This document shows, piece by piece, positions 34,741 to 45,808 of a DNA stretch of 64,000 nt (its first letter is position 1; each line of letters begins with the position of its first letter). Source of the stretch: Silene latifolia (lineage: Eukaryota > Streptophyta > Magnoliopsida > Caryophyllales > Caryophyllaceae). The DNA lies in assembly GCF_048544455.1 (NCBI RefSeq), contig NC_133526.1, forward strand, positions 1,070,001-1,134,000. Direction: 5' to 3'. The notes under the pieces were generated by a model. It did no database searches. It was not told the origin of the DNA and was given only the letters and a program-made list of their open reading frames with translations. A program made the translations under genes and the position numbers.

Positions 34741-35357
34741 ACATATGCTTGAACTTTGACCAACCTAAATCCAAACAATTTTACTAATTTTGCTCACTTA
34801 CAAGTTAGTAAAACTTATACCCGAACCCAACCAACCCAGATCTAAACAAATTTTTTTCCAATTTGACCCAAATCAGAACTGGTGCTCATACTCGAACTAA
34901 ATTCAAACAGTTTTGATCCAATTTAACCCAAATCATAACTTATGACCAAAAAATACACCAAAATCCAAACAAAGTTGCCGTTTGACCCAAATCAGAAATC
35001 ATGCCCAAAATAAACCCATATCCAAATAAATTTGATGCGATATAACCTAAATCAGAACTTATGTTAAAACACGAATCCAAACAATTTTGAACCCAACCGA
35101 CCTAAAGTCAAACAATTTTGAACAACTTTGACCAAAAGTAAGTTTAAATCCAACCCCAAACCCGAACCCGAACCCGAATCCGGACATAATAAACCGAACT
35201 TATAGAATGGTCCAAACGACTACTAATACAAGAAGCCCAAATGCTGTCATATTTGACTCCATTTCTGACCACCATCATCATTCATCACTACTGATCACCA
35301 ATTCACCACCATCCTCAACACTATTTCATCTGATTTTTCCAAATTCATAAAAATTTC

Positions 35358-38300
35358 ATGAAGGGTATGTTAAAGTTCAATGCTTTAAACAATTTGGTAA
35401 GTTAATTTTTCTGGTTTCTTGTTACTCAACTTTTGAAACAAATTGGTAGCTTTCTTTTATATTCCCTCCGTCCCGATGATTTGTTTACCTTTGATTTAAA
35501 TACCCTCGTAGTCTCATAGAGAACATAAAAAGGTAAATAAATGATTGAGACGGAGGAGCAAGTAATTAGTACTATTTGTTGATTTGTTCTAAATTGAATG
35601 TTCTTGCAGAACTATTTAATGGGATATAAAAAGTAAATAAATGATTGAGACGGAACGAATAATTAGTACTATTTGTTGATTTGTTCTAAATTGAATGTTG
35701 TTACAGAAATATTTAATGGGTATGAGAGGATTTTCTGCATTAGCTGGGAAAAGTAAAGGGTTACAAATTCCTGGGGTTAAGGATATTATTGCTGTTGCTT
35801 CTGGTAAAGGAGGTGTTGGCAAGTCCACTACTGCTGGTATTTCCTTTCTTTTTCTTCGACTTTTCGACAATAACAACAACCACATTACCCGAATGCCTCA
35901 ATGGTTCCCGCTAATTGTGGGGGTGTCGGATGTAGGCGGCCTTGCCCTTGTGTTAGCAGCACAAAGAGGCTGATATTCCTTTCTTTTTTTGTCAAGTTTT
36001 TTTTTTTGGGGGGGTTTGATCAAGGATTAATTTAGTGAATTGTGCTCATTTTGTTCATGTTTTATATGATGATTGATTGAAATGTTGGATAAAGATTCAA
36101 TCTTTGTTGCTAATAGTGCTAATGATTAATTAGCTCATATGGTATAGAATTTGAATGGACATGCCTATATTGGCTTAAAGACCTGTATGTATTATTGGAG
36201 ATATATGAACAGGCTCAATTTGCGAGAGGCATTGAGATTTGGGGCACTCGGGTAATGTTATTGTTGTATACACATGCTCAGTTTAGCGAATTTTGCTCAT
36301 TTTGTACATGATTATTGATTAGAAAGTAATTTTAAAATGCAGTCGGTGTTGTTCATAATAATGAATATTGATGCTCGGATGGTATGGATTATAGAATTTG
36401 GGTGGACATATTTTTATAATAGGGCTTAATTTTTTCTTTGTTGAATGTGGATGCATAGTTGCTCATTTTGAGTGTTTCAACTTGGTTACTAGAATGATGA
36501 AGTATCGAGTGGTGATGGGGTAACTACTAACTAGGCATGTCATTGGTTAATTTGTATTACTCTTTCGCGAACATTTTGAATGCTTGATGAGATTTTTTAG
36601 TTGTGGAGATTTTCGATCGTGATATGTATTCACTAAGAATCCTTGTGGGTGTATGTATACTCAGTAGTGGCGTGTTATAGTTTTTTGTCGACATATGTCA
36701 ATGTTTTGGGCCTTTCTTTTGTGTTTCTGAGGTCCATTAGTGTTATGAAATCAAGCAAGTAGATTTCAAATTCTTCTGTGTTGACATTTTCTGAATTATG
36801 TGATGTGTGAAGGCACTACTAAGAGGTTGTATTGTTGAAAAACAACCACTTTTGATGTATAAATGTATGTGATTATGGAGTACAAAGCAACCAGATTCTT
36901 GAACTTTCATGCCGTCTCACTAATGTATGTTTACGGAATCTTTGTATCTGCAGTTAATTTGGCTGCTGCCCTTGCCAGTAGGTATCAACTTGCTATTGGT
37001 TTACTTGATGCTGATGTATATGGACCTTCCATCCCGACAATGATGAAAATTAGTGGAAAGCCAGATGTAAATGAAGGTATGGTGATACTCAATTTTCTTA
37101 TATACAATGGAAATTTGATTTTCAGAAATAAAAAGGAATAGACTAGTGCTATTGGTAGTTGTATTATTGTATATATTGATCCTTATATTGTACAATGTCT
37201 TTGATACGTTCCAGAAAATTTCATTTGAATTTGGATTTTTTTTACTGAGAAAACCCCGCTCCTGAAAAGGAAAATTCTTTTCGGGTGTGATTTTTTTTAA
37301 TGCGACGCTAGTGTATTGTTAAAACTCCTTTTTAGACTTTCCGGTCGACACTTAACTGAGTGAAAGCATATGCTCTCCATCCTTTTTACTTCCCATTTGG
37401 ATTTATACCTAAGATAGGCCGATTTTTCTTGACTCGTGTAGACATGAAGATGATCCCCAAGGAAAATTATGGAATCAAGTGCATGTCAATGGGATTGCTT
37501 GTCGAGAAGGATCAACCTATCGTCTGGAGAGGCCCCATGGTAAATCTAGTTAAATACTTTTGGTTGGAGAGTTGAGTAAATTTGCATTGCATATAATCAT
37601 GAATTCATGACACACCAGTTTTCATCTCGGTTTAACTCTAGTTTTTCAGGTAATGAGTGCTCTTGAGAAAATGGCAAAAGGAGTCGAGTGGGGGAAGCTG
37701 GATATTCTTGTAGTGGACATGCCACCTGGAACCGGTGATGCTCAGTTGACTATTTCTCAGCGGCTGCAGTTATCAGGTACATTTGTTATCTCACATCATT
37801 TAGGATTGCTACTAAGTCTTTGAGATCTATTATTAACTTGTAAGGTACATTTATTTAATTATTTCTACATGGACCCTTCAGCGAACAAACTGGCACCTAA
37901 TTTCCTTAATGCTCCTAGTCCTTCACGTCTCGCCCTTTTAAGTTTTGTTTGATTAATGCTCGAAGTTCCATACTATCATCTATCTGGTAGTATTTTGATC
38001 AATCTGAGATATCATTAAGGTATTGAAAGATGTATTAAATGATTCATTGCGGTGAAGCGAGAGAGCTTTAAGCCTTTTCTCTCAATTACTATACAAATGT
38101 TCGCATTTTGAGGTGTGCGATCATCCATGGACGGTTCTAAAGGATGATTCATGTCAGCCGACCCCAAATCATTTTGGGATGAAGGCTCTTGTTGTTGTTG
38201 TTGTACTATACAAATGTAACTATTGTTTAAGTGGACATGGTCTCTTCCTAATTGTTTTACCATATAGAGACAGATCTTATTTCTATTGGGCAGGGAATCG

Positions 38301-39758
38301 GTCCCTGATATCTTAAAAATGAAAAAAATTGTTTACCACATTAACCATCACTTGCCCGTGTTGACCTGTGGTTAGGTGTAATTTGTTTGAACATAGATCG
38401 ATGGTTCAAATCTCAGACCCACTAATTTTCTCCAAGATCGGTACTGCCAGTCTGCCGGTAGACGGGTAGAGTGTGTCCGATTTCTATGCAGTGTTATTTG
38501 TTGTCTTTTGTCTACGAGAATAAACTTAATATTTGAAATTTATATTGGAAGGTGCTATAATTGTTTCTACTCCACAAGATATTGCATTACTAGATGCTCG
38601 AAGAGGGGCTCTCATGTTCTCTAAAGTCAATGTCCCGGTATGATTAATTTCTTATAAATTTGTTCAATTTCTTCAAGCAACATATTCATATCCATTTCAA
38701 GTGAGGAATATGATTTCAGTAGAGGCACTCAAAAACTTTCCTTACAGCCACCCGCTCAGGATACTTTCCTGTTAACATAATTTATAGAAATTTGTTATTC
38801 AGATACCTTTATACTCCGTATTGATTATAAGAGAGAAATACGGAATGTGAATGTGATTATACTAGAGATGCTGAAACGCTAAACATAAGGGGACCTTGAA
38901 TTTCATGCATGAAAAAACTTAGCTTCTTGGACTGCCCGCTCATGATAAACTGTTGATATGCTCTGAGAAGATTACTCTTGTAGTTACCTTACCCGATTAT
39001 GCATGTTTAGTACATCCTTTTTTATCTGTTCTTTGTTCCACAGATTGTAGGAATCATAGAAAACATGAGCTGCTTTAAATGTCCACATTGTGACAAGCCT
39101 TCGTATATTTTCGGGGAAGGAGGAGCAAGAAGAACTGCAGAAGAGCTGTCCCTTGATTATCTCGGTGATGTAAGTTTTTAATAGTATTTATCTTCTTCAA
39201 GGTGTTTATTATTTCGAAGGAGATAGTAACTGCTTAGTTCTGGTATTCTGGCTCTTAAACTTTTTTCCTGCATACTGAGTGACAGCTATGTTTCTTTGCC
39301 TTTTCACTTTTGGAGCCGTACCCCAGTTCGAAATGACTTTCAAGTAGTAGAGGAAGAGACCCTTCGTATTATTTATTTCTCGAGTGGCCGAGGCCGAGTA
39401 ACATAAACTGGGAGGGCAACTGAATTCTGCTGCTTGTCATTTAAAAATCCGTCCTCTAGCTCTTACGGAGCATTTGAATATTATCATGATTTTAGAACAA
39501 TTATTAACTCTCCCGGGTTCTGATGAAGCTAGATTGAACATTGTGTGTTGTATCACCATTTAACTCGTTCAATTACGTCTTACTTTGCAGATACCAATTG
39601 AAATGCAGAATAGGAGTTGCTGTGATGAAGGCATCCCAATAGTTATTTCATCACCGGAGTCAGCTAGTGCCATAGGATATACCAATGTCGCTAAAAAGGT
39701 CATCACTAAGCTTAAGGAACTCGCGGAAAAGCAATTCCATCCTGAGATTTCACTTTGA
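35358..39758 (+). CDS. INDH: Mitochondrial Fe-S P-loop NTPase, INDH/NUBPL type
   Basis: Eight exons: 35358-35396, 35707-35836, 36954-37076, 37442-37539, 37650-37776, 38552-38637, 39044-39169 and 39591-39758. They join in frame to 298 aa, close to the Arabidopsis homolog. The Mrp/NBP35 family features are clear: deviant Walker [10 protein letters not shown] (residues 45-53), [10 protein letters not shown], the [11 protein letters not shown] switch region, and the Cys214-Pro-His-Cys217 pair that binds a bridging 4Fe-4S cluster. INDH delivers clusters to respiratory complex I and in plants also affects mitochondrial translation. The N-terminal 30 residues are basic and hydrophobic, fitting a short mitochondrial presequence. 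Exon 1 is only 13 codons; it was chosen because its donor (TTG|GTAAGT) matches the exon 2 phase. Starting at Met17 or Met19 inside exon 2 is an alternative. Confidence 0.92.
35462..35706. repeat. Stowaway MITE plus tandem duplication of the exon 2 acceptor in INDH intron 1
   Basis: A Stowaway-like element (TTCCCTCCGTCCCGATGATT to AATGATTGAGACGGAGGA) lies at about 35462-35572. Its right end and the following acceptor region are then repeated in tandem: 35528-35625 and 35627-35721 share TTAGTACTATTTGTTGATTT, GAATGTT(C/G)TT(G/A)CAG and (A)CTATTTAATGGG. The upstream AG (35609) is therefore a decoy acceptor; splicing there would meet a TAA after eight codons. Confidence 0.75.
35854..35973 (-). mobile_element. 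Au-type SINE fragment in INDH intron 2
   Basis: The minus strand carries CTTTGTGCTGCTAACACAAG and further Au-SINE body, ending in GTTGTTGTTATTG. A near-duplicate TATTTCCTTTCTTTTT / TATTCCTTTCTTTTT flanks it. It lies 17 bp inside the intron, leaving the GTATTT donor untouched. It is the same family as 56370-56597. Confidence 0.65.
38101..38203 (+). mobile_element. TS-type SINE in INDH intron 5
   Basis: The body ends ACCCCAAATCATTTTGGGAT, then GAAGGCTC, then a (TTG)n tail. A 14-bp TSD TACTATACAAATGT lies at 38087-38100 and 38204-38217. It is 5' truncated. Confidence 0.85.
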
Positions 39759-41640
39759 CTATAACTCGATCTCCAGGAATCAAGAGTGTCATGAGCACCG
39801 ACATTGACATTGATGGTAGAAATTTAGAATCCACTGTAGTCTCGGTTAAGTTCTGATGTATTACTCCATGTTTCTGAATTTTTGGAAGTAGAATTCCGAA
39901 ATAACCAAGAATTTTGTTTTTTTTTCTCAATCTACTCCGTGAAAGAAGGCTCGAGTTTTTTTTTATGGAAAAGATCATCTTTTGTCTACTTGTTTGTCTC
40001 GAGACAAATAAAATGAACTAGTTTTCTGCAAAAATATGTTGGTTCTCTCAAATCGAAAGTCGGCTTTTATTGAACCACAAGTCCACGAGGTTATACAACC
40101 TAAACCCAATAAGACAGACAACCCAACTGTCTAATCTAGAAGGGATTCTTGTCCGAAACAAGTTACAACGAATACTATCATGAAGCTCAAACTCTTGATA
40201 ATCACCGCGTCAAGGATTTAGCATGGCTTAGGATTCTGTGACGGATCTGCAATTAGGCATATGATTATTTACAAGGGCGGCGAATGTGAGGACAGTGAAA
40301 TCAAACTGATAAATCATGCAATTATTGGTCATTTCTTTGTACTCTCTCCGTACTAATCATTTGTTTACTTTTTTTTTTTATTCTGAGGGGTATTTTATTC
40401 AAAGATAAACAAATAATTGAGAAGGAGAAAGTAATTAATAAACTAGCTGCGGCAAATACTGCCGAACAATAACAAACATTAGATTACGTCATTGTTCTAC
40501 TGTTAAACATAGGGTCGAAGAACGGAATTAAAATCCTGCATGTTAACTCGGAAAAGTTCCATGCGTTCGGAAATGGTAAGAGACTTAAATGAAGAAGGGT
40601 AACAGCGGCATGCCAAGATCGCAAGATGGCACTATATGGAAAAACTGTCTCAAGATTGAATTTCAGCAGGAATATGAACAGAAGTATACAGTCAACTGAT
40701 TTGAAGGACCAAAATGATAACAGGACACTTACCGCCTGCAACGGCTATGAGAGTGGTTTTTCAAGTCAGTGCAAGCTGAAAGTTGTCACTAGCTTGAGTC
40801 TCTTTTCTGTAACTCGGCCTTAAAAAATGGAACCTTGTAAGGATCTGCAGGTTTTGAAGACTCTAGCATTGCGATAAGAAGTATTACTCCTGTGGAACTG
40901 TTAGGCACTCCAAGCATTCTAGTAAAAATCGACAATTCTTAAATTTATAGATATATGATAACATCCTCATGAACGCCATTTACGCCAACAACCGATTACC
41001 TAAATTGCCTAGGCTTTAATGTAGTGACAGTTTGTTCCTCTTTCACCTCAACAAAAGTCAACATTCTCACTGAAACTTGATAGTTACAGTCTTACAGATA
41101 ACAGACCAGAAGAAATAAATCATAGCGGAAAAGAACACAGAAGAAAATGTAGCCTAATCATCAAGTTCTGCTCTCGTCATAACAAGTTCACTAACAATAC
41201 AGTATCTATCTGTCTCACATAAAACAACAGCAAATAACCTGAAGTTTAGCAGTATAAGAGGTATCTTCAATGTGTTCCAGACTAGAGACATAAACACGCC
41301 GATGAGGAAATTCTGAATGAAAAAAATACAGTGAACCCTGCAAAATTCTACTTGATCTATAACAAACAAGTATTCCTAAGCGAAAACAGCAAGAAACCGG
41401 ATAATTTCTCAGAGAACAACTTTCGGTTATCAAAAACCACAACTTGTGGAACTAATAGTGGATTGGAGGATTGAACAGTCTGTGTTCTTACTGAGGGAAG
41501 GAGATACGACAGTGACGATAAATTTAACAAAGCAATGTAAATATGTAATACAACCAACACAGTCAATGTAGTAGTAGCCTGAAAGATTACTCCAATGTTA
41601 CTGTCAATGAGCTTTTAACATTCATCCTGTTCATCTACCT
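39759..41640. other. Region downstream of INDH, unidentified gene pieces
   Basis: No complete gene is supported. Positions 40342-40431 are a 90-bp Stowaway-like element (TA flanks, CTCTCTCCGTACTAATCATT end). Minus-strand exon-like pieces occur (for example TCAG|GTTATTTGCTG near 41237, running to a stop at 41154), but the family was not recognised. Parts of this region recur at 45061-45500. Confidence 0.5.
40878..41199. repeat. Direct repeat, first copy (second at 45061-45382)
   Basis: About 320 bp beginning AGAAGTATTACTCCTGTGG and ending AAGTTCACTAACAAT are nearly identical to 45061-45382. A further shared stretch (CAGTCTGTGTTCTTACTG to CACAGTCAATG) is at 41477-41570 and 45416-45507. The two copies bracket 2OGD copy C. 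The second copy carries an internal deletion or replacement between the two stretches. Confidence 0.85.
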
Positions 41641-41694
41641 CAAAGATTGCTACCTCAACACAGTCAATGTAGTAGATAGGTGATTGATTGTTAG

Positions 41695-41782
41695 ATTGTT
41701 AGATGAGGATCACGTGGAAATAGGTAGGTGATCATGCGGGGGATTGTAGTTAGATGCTTTATTCAAAATGTGTGTATAAATA
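41695..41782 (+). promoter_or_regulatory. Promoter of 2OGD copy C (single module, G-box, TATA)
   Basis: One upstream module with the G-box CACGTG at 41711-41716 is followed by TATAAATA at 41775-41782. The start codon is 132 bp beyond. This is the compact version of the promoter seen with inserts in copies A and B. Confidence 0.6.
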
Positions 41783-41914
41783 CACTGCATGCATCCCTCC
41801 CTCCATCTCCAACATCCACTGCATCCCTCCCTAAAATATCTTACTAATCTTCTTCGATCACCTACTTTCTTTCTTCCTAAGTTGCAGGAAATCAAAAAAA
41901 CAAAAACAAAAAAA

Positions 41915-43782
41915 ATGAAACTATTAGCGCAATTCCTGAGTGAAGGTAACCAATTCCCATTAGATTATAAATTGCTCGACCGTGAATTACCTATGCCTTT
42001 ATATGAGGAACCTATCCACGATTTACGAGTAGCTGACCTGACGTGTTTGAGGCGGAGTTCGAATCCTCAGCAATCAATAGTCCTCGACTCCGTCTATCAA
42101 GCAGCCATATCTGATGGCATATTTCAAGTATGCTCAAATATTCTCATTTCCCTTCTCTTATCTTATCTTCAAAATTTGAACTAGTTAATAACAAATTAAT
42201 TTCGATCCATTTACTAATCACGGTCATTTTTACTGGATATGAGTGATTGTTTATATAATCTTTTAAGCACATAATGTTGTTCTTGATAATTTAACACTTA
42301 GTTTTACGTAATTACAAGGTCACCAATCATGGAATCACCCCAAGTGTGATGGAAAGGGCCATGCAGGGTGCAACAGACTTTTTTGAATTACCCATTAATG
42401 AACTCAAGAGCAAGGCTGTAGCTTTGAAAAGTGACTGTTCCGGCAGTTATTCCAGCAGTTATGTCCATTTTTCAGGAATTCATCCTACAGCAAAATATTG
42501 GAGGGACACTTTGTTCTTCTACTTGCCCTCACAAACCTCACATATCGTAAATATCCTTGATCCTGCATCCCAATTCAAGTAAGTTTTGTTAATAATTTAA
42601 CAATTACTTTCACTTTAGACGGGTATAAAGTGTAGACAGATCAAATATCACCACTTTACATAATAAGACAAGGTGGTAACATCCAACTTATTATTTGTCT
42701 TATTATAAAATTAGTGTAATACTCCCTCCCATTCAGAATAAACCTCCCTATTTCCTTTTTCGGTTATTCACAATAACCTCCCTATTTCCTTTTTTGGTAA
42801 GTGTTTGTGTGGTCCAAATTTAATTGTATGGTGGGGTAGTGTATTTGTGTGGTCCAAATTTAATTATATGGTGGGGTAGTGTGTTTCCTTAATTTTTGTG
42901 CCAAAATAAAATGGGAGGTTTATTGTGAATGGGAGGGAGTATTTGACCCGTCAACGACTTTAGACGGATAGAAGTGAGAATTCGAGATAATTTAAACGAG
43001 TCTTACTTAACTTATTTAAGTGGGCTTGGTCATAAAAGTATAGTAATATGGATAATAGATGACAAATTAGATGCCCATAGGCCGACCGGCTATGAGCCTA
43101 AGACCACAAACAAAAATATTTTCCCTGTGAGCTTGGCGAAAGCTATTATACACTAATTATTTCTCAGCAAATTTTACGAGAAAATTTAACTAATATACAC
43201 CAATTGTTTTCCATATGTAGCTCTTCTGTTGGATACTATGCTTCAAAAGTCAGACCACTTGCTGAAAAATTAATAAGTTTCATCAGTGAACGTCTTGAGC
43301 TTGGCGAAAGCTATTTTGATGAGCAAGGACTCACGTCGGTGAGAAGGCTAAACATAAACTCTTATCCGCGCTGTCCACAACCTGCATTAACTTGCGGAAT
43401 GCCTCAGCATATAAATCCCGATCTGCTAACGATCACATTTGAAAGTGGTCACGGGATACAAGTGTTTAAAAACAATCAATGGCAGAGCGTAAAGGCTCAA
43501 CCAAATGCATTGATTGTGACACTAGGAAGTCAAATGCAGGTTGTGAGTAACAATGTGCTCAAAGCACCCGTTCATAGAGTGCTTGTGAACGCTGAAAGGG
43601 GACGTACATCAATCTGTTATGCCATAGCCCCAAGTAATGAAACCGACGTGAAACCTGCTGCCATTGGCCGCCCAGGAGCAGAACCCGCGCGCTACAGAAG
43701 CTACAAATATGTTGATTATCTTGAGAATCACATGATGAATTATAGAGACGCAACCCCAGTTGTATCGCATTTTGAAGTGTAA
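41915..43782 (+). CDS. 2-oxoglutarate/Fe(II)-dependent dioxygenase-like protein, copy C (HxN variant)
   Basis: Exons 41915-42127, 42319-42578 and 43221-43782 join in frame to 344 aa. The frame is open for 42 codons upstream of the chosen ATG, but this stretch is the leader (TATA only 132 bp away) and the MKLLA start is conserved in all copies. Intron 1 is 191 bp against 570 bp in A and B. The iron motif is His221-Ile-Asn223 (AAT at 43414-43416), again lacking the Asp; His276 and Arg286-Thr-Ser288 are present. It is the most diverged of the three, with CLRRSSNPQQ in exon 1 and VALKSDCSGS in exon 2. It lies inside a rearranged region between two direct repeats, and its 3' homology to A/B stops at 43899. 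Confidence 0.85.
42722..42939. mobile_element. Stowaway MITE in intron 2 of copy C, 218 bp
   Basis: Inverted ends CTCCCTCCCATTCAGAATAA and, at right, TTATTGTGAATGGGAGGGAG. TA is duplicated at 42720-42721 and 42940-42941. Copies A and B keep the empty site (GTGTAA TA TTTG, at about 5733 in A). It contains an internal direct repeat (GTGTGGTCCAAATTTAATT twice). Confidence 0.9.
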
Positions 43783-43899
43783 TTTGTTGAAAGTTGATTT
43801 CGGAAAGTAAATGAACTTGGATTTTAGACATTTAGTGATGGTTATTGTCTTATTCGTTTTAGTTGAATGTGGATTCATATTGTGGGACCTAAAGGCTTT

Positions 43900-45060
43900 G
43901 AAGACTCCAGCATTGCGAGGAGGTTAACCTGCTGAGATTGAGACTTGACAGCTGCAACATAAGCATTCAAACTAAAGACTTTCAGGGGATGAAAAAAAAA
44001 AAAAAAAAATTGTGCCGAAGTTTTTACAGAATTGTCTTTTCAGTTCAGTGTACAGTCCCACATAAGCATTCAAACTAAAGATCTCATAGAACATAACCTG
44101 CTTGCTATACACACGTTCACTTAAAAACTGAAAGGAACTCTGGACATAATAGTTGCACAGCTATGGCAGGGCAGGACATACAGAACCTGTAGTAAACTGA
44201 ACAAATAATGAAGCATTGGAAGCTGAAACGCTTCACGGATGGCTATAAAGAGGCATAGTGGCATACGGCTAATTTAGTTAAATGGTGAATTTGGTGTTAA
44301 TATGTAATAATGGATGTCTGTCTGCTCACAGATTCAAATAGCATTGACGGAAAACTAGGTTATGAAGACTTGAGGGGATGAAATCAAAAACTGTAACTAG
44401 TTGATTTCATTTGCTGCAGAGAACAAAAAAACCAAAAACATCATCCTCGAGTCTCAATACTCCCTCTAAAGGCTTCAGAGTTTTCCTGCAGAATTTTCGC
44501 TGAATGCAACAAAGCTCTGGATGTATTCCATCATATTCCAGGGTCAAATATTACAGAGTATTTGGCTTCGCTGTTAATGAAAAATAAATAAAATCTCTCA
44601 GGAAGGAAATTAACTGATTACCTGAAAATGCATGGCTTCAATGCTTTGGATGGAAACTTCCACAACGACAGAAAAACAAACTCCGTAAAATATTTCTTCC
44701 TTTATCACTTGGATATCAACCGAGAACTTTGTGAAGCCTAAATCTTGACAGCTAAAGGACAAAACCTGCACACGCGGAAGAGGAAAATCGTTAAGAGAAA
44801 ACAAATAAAGCCAAATACAGAGCTTCCCTCACTCCTTGCTTCTTCCAAAACTGAAGTGAACCTTCATCAGCAGATTTCATACTTTGAGCGATAATGATCG
44901 AGTTGTATTCTCTTCTTGGTGAGTTAACAGGCAGCAACGTCAACTTGGACAAATGAATGCAACTGACATTGTGAAACTTAGGAAGGTACGAGTTGCCTTC
45001 TACTTGTTCCACAGTTGTACAAAAAACCAATGAGAAAATACAAACACTGACCACACGGTA
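43900..45060 (-). other. Exon-like pieces of an unidentified gene
   Basis: No complete gene. On the minus strand, a piece ending near 44835 reads FHNVSCIHLSKLTLLPVNS, then SADEGSLQFWKKQG. A second piece, 44769-44624, is bounded by GTGCAG and CAG|GTAATC and reads VLSFSCQDLGFTKFSVDIQV. FWKKQG resembles the end of a GNAT acetyltransferase fold, but this is weak. The pieces appear displaced by the insertion of copy C. An A-run lies at 43992-44008. Confidence 0.3.
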
Positions 45061-45500
45061 AGAAGTATTACTCCTGTGGAACTGTTAGGCACTCCAAGCA
45101 TTCTAGTAAAAATCGACAATTCTACAATTTATAGATATATGATAACATCCTCATGAACGCCATTTACGCCAACAACCGATTACCTAAATTGCCTAGGCTT
45201 TAATGTAGTGACAGTTTGTTCCTCTTTCACCTCAACAAAAGTCAACATTCTCACTGAAACTTGATAGTTACAGTCTTACAGATAACAGACCAGAAGAAAT
45301 AAATCATAGCGGAAAAGAACACAGAAGAAAATGTAGCCTAATCATCAAGTTCTGCTCTCGTCATAACAAGTTCACTAACAATCACAGTTGTACCCTAAGA
45401 CTGCCAAGGAATGCCAGTCTGTGTTCTTACTGAGGGAAGGAGATACGACAGTGACGATAAATTTAACAAAGCAATGTAAATATGTAATACAACCAACACA
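45061..45500. repeat. Direct repeat, second copy (partner of 40878-41570)
   Basis: This is the second copy of the repeat flanking 2OGD copy C. Its right edge, CACAGTCAATG, is fused directly to exon 3 of 2OGD copy D through the shared TCAATG. Confidence 0.85.
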
Positions 45501-45501
45501 G

Positions 45502-45808
45502 TCAATGGCAGAGCGTAAAGGCTCAACAAAATGCATTGATTGTGACACTAGGAAGTCAAATGCAGGTTGTGAGTAACAATGTGCTCAAAGCACCCGTTCA
45601 TAGAGTGCTTGTGAACGCTGAAAGGGGACGTACATCAATCTCTTATGCCATAGCCCCAAGTAATGACACCGACGTGAAACCTGCTGCCATTGGCCGCCCA
45701 GGAGCAGAACCCCAGCGCTACAGAAGCTACAAATATTGTGATTATCTTGTGGATCACATGACGAATTATAGAGACGCAACCTCAGTTGTATCGCATTTTG
45801 AAGTGTAA
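45502..45808 (+). pseudogene. 2OGD copy D, 3' exon fragment only
   Basis: Only the last 300 or so bp of exon 3 remain (from the codons for QWQSVKA to the stop at 45808). The promoter, exons 1-2 and the iron-site motif are missing; the distal His and Arg-Thr-Ser lie in the kept part. The fragment is mosaic: bases near 45525-45555 match copies B/C, the C-terminal codons (SISYAIAPSNDTD, PQRYRSYKYCDYLVDH) match copy A exactly, and the 3' flank matches B. It is a truncated pseudogene created at a rearrangement breakpoint, with probable gene conversion. Confidence 0.9.

Larger units (their letters stand above)
25352..35035. repeat. Duplicated block P1 (paired with P2)
   Basis: Homology to 49409-58510 starts at ACTTCAAAGTTAAAATTATAGC and is still running where the Ty3/Gypsy element interrupts P2. 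The block holds a CYP94-like pseudogene and an ACO-homolog 2OGD in divergent orientation. P1-specific insertions are a SINE (27913), a Harbinger MITE (32353), a Mutator-like MITE (33836) and a LINE tail (34211). P2-specific ones are a SINE (56370), a MITE (57582) and the LTR element. Positions 33780-35110 are also a degenerate repeat of about 75 bp with a CCAATTTGACCCAAATCA core. Confidence 0.9.
31778..35357. other. Intergenic region, ACO homolog copy 1 to INDH
   Basis: No supported gene. It contains the Harbinger MITE, Mutator-like MITE and LINE tail listed separately. A small Stowaway-like inverted repeat lies at about 32825-32906 (CGTCCCGATCATTTGTTTA to TAAACAAATGATTGGAACGG), and a degenerate tandem repeat fills about 33780-35110. 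Confidence 0.6.

Noticed and set aside
41789-41914. N-terminal extension of 2OGD copy C
   Set aside because: The frame is open upstream, but this is leader sequence directly after the TATA box, and copies A and B start at MKLLA.
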